Positions 8,535 to 16,067 of a stretch of DNA of 39,868 bases are shown here, piece after piece (the first letter of the stretch is position 1; each line of letters begins with the position of its first letter). Position numbers and translations under genes: made by a program. The notes beneath the pieces were generated by a model. That model made no database searches and was not told the DNA's origin. It saw only the letters and a list, made by a program, of their open reading frames with translations. Source of the DNA: Jiangella ureilytica (GTDB lineage: Bacteria > Actinomycetota > Actinomycetes > Jiangellales > Jiangellaceae). Location: the NCBI RefSeq assembly GCF_004348545.1, contig NZ_SMKL01000058.1:1-39868 (forward strand), written 5' to 3'.

Positions 8535-9688
8535 CCGATGCCACCGTCGTGGCGGGCCTGGGTTGGCCCGCGACCGGTGGGGTCGTCGCAATCGACAGCG
8601 CTGCGGGGGAACGGCGGTCGGCCAACGGCTGGCCGCGCATCAGTGGGACCATTGATCCGACGGGCGGACCGTCGAACCTGGAGCGTGAGATTTCGGTGAA
8701 TGCGGGCGACCGACCGGCCGAACCGGCTGCGAGCACCCACGTACGTTCGGCGGCCGATCTGGCCGGCTTCGCGATGTCGGGCTCGCTGGCCGACATGGAC
8801 ACCCCCATCGCGCGCGAGGCCGCCGTCGCGCTGATGGCCGTGGGCCGCCGCACTGCGCCCATGCCGAAACCCGACCAGATGCGGGTCATGGTGGTCGCGA
8901 ACCAGAAGGGCGGCGTGGGCAAGACCACGACGACGGTCAACCTCGCCGCGGCCCTGGCCGTCAGTGGGCTGCGCGTCCTGGTCATCGACCTCGACCCGCA
9001 GGGCAACGCCTCGACCGCTCTGGGCATCGACCACCACGCCGAGATCCCGAGCATCTACGACGTCATGGTCGAAGAGACGCCCATCGGCGACGTCGTGCAG
9101 AAGGTCGAGGAGATCGACGGTCTCTGGTGCGTGCCCGCGACCATCGACCTCGCCGGCGCCGAGATCGAGCTGGTCTCCATGGTGGCCCGCGAGTCGCGCA
9201 TGCGGAAGGCGCTCGACCAGCACCTGCAGTCGCCGGGCGTCGAGTACGACTACGTGTTCATCGACTGCCCGCCGTCGCTGGGCCTGCTGACGGTCAACGC
9301 GCTCGTGGGCGGCGACGAAGTGCTGATCCCCATCCAGTGCGAGTACTACGCGCTCGAAGGTCTGAGCCAGCTACTGAAGAACATCGACATGGTCCGGGCC
9401 CACCTCAACCGCGACCTCGCCGTCTCGACCATCCTCCTCACCATGTACGACGGCCGCACCCGGCTGGCCGCACAGGTGGCCGAGGAGGTCCGCCGGCACT
9501 TCGGCGACACCGTCCTGAAGACGGCGATCCCGCGATCGGTCCGCATCAGCGAGGCGCCGAGCTACGGGCAGACCGTGATGACGTACGACGCCGCCTCCAG
9601 CGGCGCGCTGTCGTATCTGGAAGCCGCGCGCGAGATCGCGGAGCGGGGAGCATCGGGCAACACACACGGGGAGACGCTTCATGGCTGA
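8531..9688 (+). CDS. parA: Chromosome partitioning ATPase ParA (Soj)
   Basis: Deviant Walker ATPase that moves ParB-parS complexes to segregate replicated origins. In the 385-residue product the Walker box KGGVGKTTT lies at 126-134, followed by [16 protein letters not shown] and [11 protein letters not shown]. An N-terminal extension of about 115 residues precedes the ATPase core. It is Ala/Gly-rich and weakly conserved, as in other actinobacterial ParA proteins. The ATG overlaps the rsmG stop, so the long form is probably real, although internal ATGs near codon 111 exist. Confidence 0.96.
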   Translation: MTDATVVAGLGWPATGGVVAIDSAAGERRSANGWPRISGTIDPTGGPSNLEREISVNAGDRPAEPAASTHVRSAADLAGFAMSGSLADMDTPIAREAAVALMAVGRRTAPMPKPDQMRVMVVANQKGGVGKTTTTVNLAAALAVSGLRVLVIDLDPQGNASTALGIDHHAEIPSIYDVMVEETPIGDVVQKVEEIDGLWCVPATIDLAGAEIELVSMVARESRMRKALDQHLQSPGVEYDYVFIDCPPSLGLLTVNALVGGDEVLIPIQCEYYALEGLSQLLKNIDMVRAHLNRDLAVSTILLTMYDGRTRLAAQVAEEVRRHFGDTVLKTAIPRSVRISEAPSYGQTVMTYDAASSGALSYLEAAREIAERGASGNTHGETLHG

Positions 9689-10715
9689 GAAGAGGAGGGG
9701 GTTGGGGCGCGGTCTCGGCGCCCTGATCCCGACGGCGGACCCGGCGGGCAGCGACGCGCTGCGCACATCGCCGGTCGACGTCTTCTTCCCGGACAAGGCC
9801 GACGTCCCCAACGGATCCGCCGCGCAGGTTTCACGTGAAACGGCGCCCGGCGGCGACGACCTCCTCCCCGTCGACGGCGCGACGTTCGCCGAGATCCCGG
9901 TCGACGCGATCGTCCCGAATCTCCGGCAGCCGCGCCAGGTCTTCGACGAGGACGCGCTCGCCGAGCTCGTCTCGTCGATCCAAGAGGTCGGCCTGTTGCA
10001 GCCGATCGTGGTCCGGCAGCTCGAGAACGGCCGCTATGAGCTGGTGATGGGTGAACGGCGGTGGCGGGCCACCAAGGAGGCCGGCTTCCCGACCATCCCG
10101 GCCATCGTCCGCACCACGCGCGACGACGACATGCTGCGCGACGCGCTGCTCGAGAACCTGCACCGCAGCCAGCTGAACCCGCTGGAAGAGGCGGCGGCCT
10201 ACCAGCAGCTGCTCGACGACTTCGGTTGCACGCACGACGAGCTGGCGGTGCGCATCAAGCGCAGCCGGCCGCAGATCTCCAACACGCTCCGGCTGCTCAA
10301 GCTGCCGCCGCTGGTCCAGCGCCGGGTCGCCGCCGGCATCCTGTCCGCCGGGCACGCTCGTGCGCTCCTGGGGCTGGCCGACGGCGCCGCGCAGGAGCGC
10401 CTGGCGCAGCGGATCGTCGCCGAGGGCCTGAGTGTCCGCAGCGTCGAAGAGATCGTGGCGCTCGACGACTCCAACGAGGCGCCCAAGGCCCGGGCCCGCC
10501 GTACGGGTCGCCCGGTGGCTCCGCGCTTGTCCGACATCGCCGCCGCCCTCTCCGAGCGGCTCGACACCCGCGTCAAGGTCGACCTCGGCCGCAGCAAGGG
10601 CAAGGTCACCATCGAGTTCGCCAGCATCGACGACCTCGAGCGCATCGTGGGCACCATCGACCCGCGCATGGTCAGGCAGCTGCGCGACGCGGACGGTGCC
10701 GACGAGGCCGAGTGA
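9681..10715 (+). CDS. parB: Chromosome partitioning protein ParB
   Basis: CTP-dependent DNA clamp that loads at parS and spreads to build the partition complex near oriC. The 344-residue product has the N-terminal ParA-interacting peptide [14 protein letters not shown], the ParB/Srx domain (about 70-165) with the CTP-binding motif GERRWRA (124-130), the [10 protein letters not shown] motif, a helix-turn-helix around 180-210 and a C-terminal dimer domain. The ATG overlaps the parA stop by eight bases. A parS site is embedded in codons 50-54. Confidence 0.96.
   Translation: MAEKRRGLGRGLGALIPTADPAGSDALRTSPVDVFFPDKADVPNGSAAQVSRETAPGGDDLLPVDGATFAEIPVDAIVPNLRQPRQVFDEDALAELVSSIQEVGLLQPIVVRQLENGRYELVMGERRWRATKEAGFPTIPAIVRTTRDDDMLRDALLENLHRSQLNPLEEAAAYQQLLDDFGCTHDELAVRIKRSRPQISNTLRLLKLPPLVQRRVAAGILSAGHARALLGLADGAAQERLAQRIVAEGLSVRSVEEIVALDDSNEAPKARARRTGRPVAPRLSDIAAALSERLDTRVKVDLGRSKGKVTIEFASIDDLERIVGTIDPRMVRQLRDADGADEAE
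9828..9841. promoter_or_regulatory. parS: parS site 2, inside parB
   Basis: A second exact GTTTCACGTGAAAC lies within the parB coding sequence and encodes part of the string QVSRET. It falls in the poorly conserved linker before the ParB domain, so the site is carried at little protein cost and could allow ParB to bind its own gene. Confidence 0.93.
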
Positions 10716-10719
10716 CGGC

Positions 10720-10746
10720 GGCCCCCCGCTGGACGGCGGGGAGGCC
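10720..10746. terminator. Bidirectional terminator between parB and ddl
   Basis: GGCC-CCCCGC, a 6-nt loop, then GCGGGG-A-GGCC form a 10-bp stem with one bulge, filling the 31-nt gap between two convergent genes. There is no strong T-run, which is common in high-GC actinobacteria. A terminator role follows from placement. Confidence 0.7.
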
Positions 10747-11712
10747 TCAGCCGGCGTCGCGCCGGTGCCGCTCGACGGCGGCGGCCAGCAGGTCGCGGGC
10801 CAGCACGCCGAGGTCGAGCCCGGCCGCCTGCACCGACTGCGGCAGCAGCGACGTCTCGGTCATGCCCGGTGCGACGTTGACGTCGAGGAGCCAGGGAACG
10901 CCGTCGCGGTCGACGATGACGTCGGTGCGCGACAGGTCGCTGAGGCCCAGCGTGCGGTGCGCCGCGACGCCCACCTCGGCGACCGCGGCCGCCACCTCGG
11001 CGGAGAGCCGAGCGGGCACGAAGAACTCCGTGGTGCCGGCCGTGTAGCGGGCGTGGTAGTCGTAGGTCCCCGACTCGGGCACGATCTCGACCGCCGGCAG
11101 CGCCCGGGGGCCGTCGCCGGTGTCGAGGACGGACACGGCCACCTCGGTGCCGTCGATCCACTGCTCGATCAGCGCCGGCTCGCCGTAGGCGAAGCACTCG
11201 ACCATGGCCGCGGGCAGGTCTTCGGCCGCTCGCACCACCGTCGTGCCCAGGGCGGATCCGCCGCGGGCCGGCTTCACGACCAGCGGCAGCCCGAGCCGGG
11301 TCACCAGCGCGTCGAGCAGCACGCCGGCGCCCAGCTCGCGGAACGTCGACTGCGACAGCACGGCCGACCGCGGCGTCGCGATGCCCGCGCGCCGCACGGT
11401 GGACTTGGCCACGGGCTTGTCGAACGCCATGCGGCATGCCGTGGGCGCCGAGCCGACGTACGGCAGCCCGGCCAGCGACAGCACCTCCTGAATGGCGCCG
11501 TCCTCGCCCTGCACGCCGTGGAGCAGCGGGAACACGACATGCGGTGCGTCGTTGCGCAGCGACGCCAGCAGGTCGGCGTCGGCATCGCGCTGTTCGACGT
11601 CGAGACCCACTTCGCGCAGTGCCTCGGCGACCCGTCGGCCCGAGCGCAGCGACACGTCGCGCTCGTGCGAGAGGCCGCCGGCGAGGACGAGAACGCGGCC
11701 GAGATCACTCAT
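10747..11712 (-). CDS. ddl: D-alanine--D-alanine ligase family ATP-grasp protein
   Basis: ATP-grasp enzyme expected to join two D-alanines for peptidoglycan precursor synthesis. The 321-residue product has the family N-terminus VLAGGLSHERDVSLRSGRRV, the FPLLHGVQGEDGAIQEVL segment that binds the first alanine, the ATP-grasp loop KPARGGSALGT, and the metal-site end LLDVNVAPGMTETSLLPQ. The start is ATG at 11712, 16 nt after the aminotransferase stop, with a weak ribosome site, so coupling is likely. Actinobacteria often keep another ddl elsewhere, so this origin-proximal copy may be a paralogue; substrate specificity is not proven. Confidence 0.8.
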   Translation of the reverse strand: MSDLGRVLVLAGGLSHERDVSLRSGRRVAEALREVGLDVEQRDADADLLASLRNDAPHVVFPLLHGVQGEDGAIQEVLSLAGLPYVGSAPTACRMAFDKPVAKSTVRRAGIATPRSAVLSQSTFRELGAGVLLDALVTRLGLPLVVKPARGGSALGTTVVRAAEDLPAAMVECFAYGEPALIEQWIDGTEVAVSVLDTGDGPRALPAVEIVPESGTYDYHARYTAGTTEFFVPARLSAEVAAAVAEVGVAAHRTLGLSDLSRTDVIVDRDGVPWLLDVNVAPGMTETSLLPQSVQAAGLDLGVLARDLLAAAVERHRRDAG

Positions 11713-11728
11713 GCTGGAACGGAACCCC

Positions 11729-13066
11729 TCAACTCTGGTCGGGCCCCGGCGCGTCGAGGCCGGGCCGCTGTGCGGCTCCCCAGGCCCCGAACGTGGCTCG
11801 CAGCTCCATCTCCTGCTCGATGACCTGAGCCAGCCGGCGCACGCCTTCGCGAATGCGCTCGGGCGTCGGGTAACAGTACGACAGCCGCATGGATCGCGAG
11901 CCGAAACCGTCGGCGAAGAAGGCCGTGCCCGGCACGTAGGCGACCCGGTTGGTGACGGCGCGCGGCAGCATGGCCTTGGCGTCGATGCCGTCGGGCAGCG
12001 TGAGCCAGACGTAGAACCCGCCGCTGGGACGGGTCCAGTGCGCGCCTGCCGGCATGAGGTCGTCGAGCGCCTCGAGCATGGCGTCGCGGCGCTCGCGGTA
12101 GGTCTCGCGGAAGTCCTTGACCTGTGCCATCCAGTCGTGGCCGGCAAGGTACTCGGACACCGTGAGCTGGCTGAACGCCGGCGGGCAGAGCACGCTGTTC
12201 TCGGCGGCCAGGACCAGTTTCTCGCGGACCGCGTGCGGCGCGAGCGCCCAGCCGACGCGCAGCCCCGGCGCGAACGTCTTGGAGAACGAGCCCAGGTAGA
12301 TGACCTGCTCGGCGTCGTCGGCCCGGATGGCACGCGGCACCTCGCCGTCGAAGCCCAGCAGGCCGTAGGGGTCGTCCTCGATGACGAGGACGTCGGCCCG
12401 GCGGCTGATCTCGAGCACCTCGGCCCGCCGCGACGCCGTCATGGTGACGCCGGCGGGGTTGTGGTAGCTCGGGATGGTGTAGAGGAACTTGATGGTCTTG
12501 CCGCTGGCCCGCACGGCGGCGATGGCCGCGCTCAGCCGCTCGGGCACCAGGCCGTGCTCGTCCATCTCGACGTGCACGACCGACGCCTGGTACGACCGGA
12601 ACGTCCCCAATGCACCGACATAGGACGGCGCCTCGGCCAGGATGACGTCACCCGGATCGATGAAGATGCGGGTCACGAGGTCGAGCGCCTGCTGCGAGCC
12701 GACCGTGACGGTGACGTCGTCGGGGTGGGCCACGATGCCGACCGGGCGCATGACGTCGCAGATCTGCTCGCGCAGCGCCGGATCGCCCTGGCCGGAGCCG
12801 TACTGCAGCGCCGTCATGCCGCGCTTGGCCACGAGGTCGTTGACCAGGGAGCCCACGACGTCGAGGGGCAGCCCGGAGATGTTCGGCATGCCGCCGGCCA
12901 GCGAGACCACCTCGGGACGCGAGGCCACGGCGAACAGCGAGCGCACCTCGGAGGCCGTCATGCCATGGGTCCGCTTGGCGTAGCGGTCGACGTAGGAGTC
13001 CAGACGTGAGCCGGTGGCTGCTGCTGCGTCGGTCGACTTCCGGTTCGGGCTGGGCTGCTGGCTCAC
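11729..13066 (-). CDS. PLP-dependent aminotransferase (class I/II, 2-aminoadipate/MocR-like family)
   Basis: Pyridoxal-phosphate aminotransferase acting on an unidentified amino acid. The fold-type I pattern is complete: GSQQALDLVTRIF, PSYHNPAG, the aspartate in IEDDPYG, and the Schiff-base lysine in GSFSKTFAPGLRVGW (Lys263 from the chosen start). There is no N-terminal GntR helix-turn-helix, so it is an enzyme rather than a MocR regulator. The GTG at 13066 is preferred because GGGAGG lies seven bases upstream; the in-frame GTG at 13072 is too close to that site. It is probably co-transcribed with ddl. A link to cell-wall D-amino acids is only suggested by the neighbours. Confidence 0.88.
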   Translation of the reverse strand: MSQQPSPNRKSTDAAAATGSRLDSYVDRYAKRTHGMTASEVRSLFAVASRPEVVSLAGGMPNISGLPLDVVGSLVNDLVAKRGMTALQYGSGQGDPALREQICDVMRPVGIVAHPDDVTVTVGSQQALDLVTRIFIDPGDVILAEAPSYVGALGTFRSYQASVVHVEMDEHGLVPERLSAAIAAVRASGKTIKFLYTIPSYHNPAGVTMTASRRAEVLEISRRADVLVIEDDPYGLLGFDGEVPRAIRADDAEQVIYLGSFSKTFAPGLRVGWALAPHAVREKLVLAAENSVLCPPAFSQLTVSEYLAGHDWMAQVKDFRETYRERRDAMLEALDDLMPAGAHWTRPSGGFYVWLTLPDGIDAKAMLPRAVTNRVAYVPGTAFFADGFGSRSMRLSYCYPTPERIREGVRRLAQVIEQEMELRATFGAWGAAQRPGLDAPGPDQS

Positions 13067-13213
13067 GTACACACCTCCCGGAACGGACCGACACAGACGC
13101 CGGGGCCGGAAACCTCCGGTACCCCAGGGTCAACTGTGCCTCATCGGGCCAGGTGGTGGCGAATCCATTGCCCGCGATTCGGGCAGTTCGGTCTCAGGTC
13201 GTGGCGGGCGGTC

Positions 13214-14350
13214 TCAGCCGGTGGCGAGGTCGTGGAACCGCAGCACGCCCGTGGTGGCGTCCTCGCCGGACGGCAGGTAGACCCGCTGGATGGCGACGAC
13301 GATGGCCTCGGCCACGACGTCGCGGAAGTCGGGGTCGGCCAGCCGGGCGGCGTCGCCGTCGTTGGTGATGTAGCCGAGCTCGACCCGGACGGCGGCCATC
13401 TTGGTGTGCCGCAGCAGGTCCCAGGTCTTCGGGTGCGCGCGGCAGTCGACGAGGTCGGTGCGGGCGACGATCTCGCGCTGCACCAGGCCGGCGAACTGCT
13501 CGCCGATGGCGCTGGCCGTGCCCGGCTCGCGGCTGCCGTAGAAGTAGGTGGCGACGCCGGAGGCCTCGGGGTTCGGGTGGGCGTCGACGTGCAGCGAGAC
13601 GAGCAGGTTGGCGCCGGAGTCGTTGGCGAACGCCGCCCGCTCGGCCTCGGAGGGCGACGCGTCGGAGCCGGGGCCGCGGGTCAGGTAGGTCTGGACGCCG
13701 GTGGCGGTGAGCCGGCCCTCGATGCGGGCCGCGAGGTCCTCGACGGCGGAGGCCTCGTCGAGCCCGTGGGCACGGTGGCCGCGGTCGGGACCGCCATGAC
13801 CAGGATCGATGACGACGACCTTGCCCGGAAGCCGCTTGCCGGCCTGTCGCAGCGCCTCGACCGCTCGCAGGTTCTCGGGCCGCCCGCCGGTGACGATGGG
13901 CGCCAGCCGGCCGAGCGCCTTGAACGTGCTGGGCCCGCAGGTGCCGTCGGCGGGGAGCCCGATGTTGCGCTGGAACTCGCGCAGGGCGTCGCCGGTGCGC
14001 GAGCCGAACACGCCGTCGACCCGGCCGACGTCGAACCCGAGCTCGGAGAGCCGCCGCTGCAGCGCGATGACGTCGTCTCCGGCCTGCGGGTTGCCCACCA
14101 CATAGGACAGCAGGCGGTCGCCGAGGCGCCAGCGGGCCTCGTCGAGCACGCGGTACGTGGTCTCGTCGACGACGCCCGTCGCCGTGAGCCCGCGCTCCTG
14201 CTGGAACTGACGGACCGCCTGGTCGACGTCCTCGTCGAACGTGTGGGGGCCGGGCGCGGTGTCGTCGAGGAACCCCAGCTGGGTGAGCTTGGAGCGGATC
14301 TCAGCGATGGCCGGACCGGTGTCGCCCAACTGGTAGCGAAGCGAGGTCAT
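13214..14350 (-). CDS. cwlM: N-acetylmuramoyl-L-alanine amidase, CwlM-like, with two peptidoglycan-binding domains
   Basis: The 378-residue protein has two PG_binding_1 repeats (about 9-70 and 88-148) followed by an Amidase_3 domain (about 176-365). It lacks a signal peptide, like CwlM of mycobacteria, a cytoplasmic regulator of peptidoglycan precursor synthesis encoded near parAB. Unlike a dead amidase, the metal and catalytic positions look intact here: His185 in DPGHGG, Glu199, His254 in SLHVDAH and Glu324 in VRVELGYITN. It may therefore be an active enzyme exported by another route or a regulator with kept residues; the sequence cannot decide. Confidence 0.85.
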   Translation of the reverse strand: MTSLRYQLGDTGPAIAEIRSKLTQLGFLDDTAPGPHTFDEDVDQAVRQFQQERGLTATGVVDETTYRVLDEARWRLGDRLLSYVVGNPQAGDDVIALQRRLSELGFDVGRVDGVFGSRTGDALREFQRNIGLPADGTCGPSTFKALGRLAPIVTGGRPENLRAVEALRQAGKRLPGKVVVIDPGHGGPDRGHRAHGLDEASAVEDLAARIEGRLTATGVQTYLTRGPGSDASPSEAERAAFANDSGANLLVSLHVDAHPNPEASGVATYFYGSREPGTASAIGEQFAGLVQREIVARTDLVDCRAHPKTWDLLRHTKMAAVRVELGYITNDGDAARLADPDFRDVVAEAIVVAIQRVYLPSGEDATTGVLRFHDLATG

Positions 14351-14481
14351 CCGGGGGTGGGTCCTTCCTGGGGCGTGTCGCGCCGATTCTACCCACAGCG
14401 GACGGCCTCAACCTCGCCGCGTGCCGCGCGGATTCGGGCCACGGCCAGGGCAAATGACATCGACAGTTCACGGCGTTCGTG

Positions 14482-14511
14482 TTGCCCGTGTCATGGCTTG
14501 ATCGCTATTGT
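14482..14511 (+). promoter_or_regulatory. Promoter of a probable leaderless lipoprotein mRNA
   Basis: TTGCCC (14482-14487), an 18-nt spacer and TATTGT (14506-14511) end only six bases before the ATG at 14518, and no ribosome-binding sequence is visible. This geometry fits a leaderless transcript starting at the A of the ATG, a common actinobacterial arrangement. Confidence 0.5.
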
Positions 14512-14517
14512 CCCAGC

Positions 14518-15069
14518 ATGAGCGGCTCGTTTCCCCGGGCGGGCCGGCGCTTCACGGTCGGCTTGGCGTGCATCCTGGCGGTCACCGCGTGCAGTGGTGA
14601 CGGCGACGCCGGCGAGCCCGCGGCACCGGAACCCACGGCCACCGTCACGGAGAACCCCGCCTCGCAGGCCGAAGAGGCGATCCGAACGGTGTTCGAACAG
14701 TTCATGGACGCGGTCGTCGAGGCCCAGAGCGGCCGCTCCGACGACCCCGCCGCGCTGTTCGAGGGCCTCGCCACCGAAGCCACCATCGAGTTCAACGCCG
14801 GCATCGCGACACGCTATGCCGACCAAGGGATCGTCCGAGTGGGCGAGCCAGTCATCACCGATGTCAACGTCCAGGTCGTCTCGAGTTCCGGCGTCGTGAG
14901 CGCCTGCATGGACGAGTCGGCGTGGTCGCCGGAGCTGGTCACGGGCGAGGCGATCCCGCCCGCCGAGGAGCAGCTGACGCCGCATCCCATCGTGTACGAG
15001 GTGGTGAACGCCGATGGCTCCTGGCTCATCGGCGACGCCATCGAACCTGGAGGGACCATCACATGCTGA
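14518..15069 (+). CDS. Putative lipoprotein of unknown function
   Basis: The 183-residue product begins with a basic stretch, a hydrophobic core and a lipobox LAVTAC, so it is expected to be lipid-anchored outside the membrane. After a Pro/Thr-rich linker, the region from about 55 (EEAIRTVFEQFMDAVVEAQ) to the end, with WLIGDAI near the C-terminus, resembles small NTF2-like lipoprotein domains; the function is not known. The ATG at 14518 is chosen for the signal peptide and the promoter geometry. It overlaps the next gene by seven bases, so the two are co-translated. Confidence 0.85.
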   Translation: MSGSFPRAGRRFTVGLACILAVTACSGDGDAGEPAAPEPTATVTENPASQAEEAIRTVFEQFMDAVVEAQSGRSDDPAALFEGLATEATIEFNAGIATRYADQGIVRVGEPVITDVNVQVVSSSGVVSACMDESAWSPELVTGEAIPPAEEQLTPHPIVYEVVNADGSWLIGDAIEPGGTITC

Positions 15070-15989
15070 GCCCCCGACGCGTGTCCCAGGTCCTCGTCGC
15101 GGCCGTCGCCCTGCTGGTCGGCCTGCTCGGCTCCGTCGTCCCCGGTCAGGCGGCCGTCGTGCGCCCGGCCGCGGCCGGGCCCGCCAGCGATCCCTGCTAC
15201 GTCCTGATCCAGGTCAGCCCCGGCGTCTTCGAGTACGTCAACATCTGCCCCGACCCCGACGAGGATGGCGGCGGCGGTGATGGCGGCGAGGGCGGCGGGG
15301 GTCCGCGGTGCGACCTCACCGAGGAGCCGTACGACGAGTTCTGCCTCGGCACCAAGGCGTGCCGTGCCGACATTCCGTCGCCGCTGCCCGAGTCCGAGTG
15401 GCCGGAAGCGCACCGGCCGAGCCCTGACCACATCTTCACCTTCGTCCAGTGCCGCGTGCCCGGCCAAGACGAGCTCTACGAGAGGTGGCGCTGGATCGAG
15501 CCGTACGAGGGCGCTCTCCCGGGCCTCGGCTGGCAGGCGCTCGGACGGCTGCAGACGCCGGCGTTCACCATGAGCTTCACGCCGGCCGGCATGACCTATG
15601 TCGGCGCCGACACGCAGTACTCCATCGATGGACTCGGCGACGGCGAGATCATCGGCAGCGTCGCCGGCCCGTTGCAGGCCACCGGGACGCTCAGCCACGT
15701 CGAGATCGATCCCGGCGACGGCTCCGAGTTCCTCGAGTGCGAGCCCGACCTCGAAGAGCGCTCGCGCGGCTGCGAGCACGTGTACCTGCAGATGTCGCAC
15801 GACCAGACGACCGAGGACTTCGAGGGCCGGCCGGGCTTCGCGGCCCAGGCCCGCCTGGTCTACGACGTCACCTTCACCATGGGCGGTGTCGAGGTGAACC
15901 TGCCGGGGGTGCCCGACACCCTCGAGAGCCCGTGGAACGGCACCGTCGTTCCCGTCGGCGAGATCCAGGCGCTGGTCCGCACCCGCTGA
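15063..15989 (+). CDS. Secreted protein of unknown function
   Basis: The 308-residue product has a Sec signal peptide (hydrophobic core VLVAAVALLVGLLGSVV, probable cleavage after the AxA-like GQAA). A short Asp/Gly-rich stretch follows (about 64-80), then a cysteine-containing domain and a C-terminal beta-rich region. The strings HIFTFVQCR, LSHVEIDPGDGSEF and CEHVYLQMS are seen in actinomycete secreted proteins of similar layout, often encoded in secretion loci, but I cannot assign a function. The ATG lies within the lipoprotein stop region (ATGCTGA). Confidence 0.82.
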   Translation: MLSPRRVSQVLVAAVALLVGLLGSVVPGQAAVVRPAAAGPASDPCYVLIQVSPGVFEYVNICPDPDEDGGGGDGGEGGGGPRCDLTEEPYDEFCLGTKACRADIPSPLPESEWPEAHRPSPDHIFTFVQCRVPGQDELYERWRWIEPYEGALPGLGWQALGRLQTPAFTMSFTPAGMTYVGADTQYSIDGLGDGEIIGSVAGPLQATGTLSHVEIDPGDGSEFLECEPDLEERSRGCEHVYLQMSHDQTTEDFEGRPGFAAQARLVYDVTFTMGGVEVNLPGVPDTLESPWNGTVVPVGEIQALVRTR

Positions 15990-16012
15990 GCCGTGCGGCA
16001 CTGACACGACGA

Positions 16013-16051
16013 CGAAGGGCGCCGACTCCATCGCGAGGGCGGCGCCCTTCG
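16013..16051. terminator. Strong bidirectional terminator
   Basis: A perfect 12-bp stem, CGAAGGGCGCCG (16013-16024) and its complement CGGCGCCCTTCG (16040-16051), encloses a 15-nt loop. It sits between the convergent secreted-protein gene and the end of the Tad operon and is symmetrical enough to stop both. Confidence 0.88.
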
Positions 16052-16067
16052 ACACTGCGGCCGGTGG

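Noticed and set aside
13073-13213. Riboswitch or leader element between the amidase and aminotransferase genes
   Set aside because: No conserved riboswitch core or convincing terminator/antiterminator pair could be seen.
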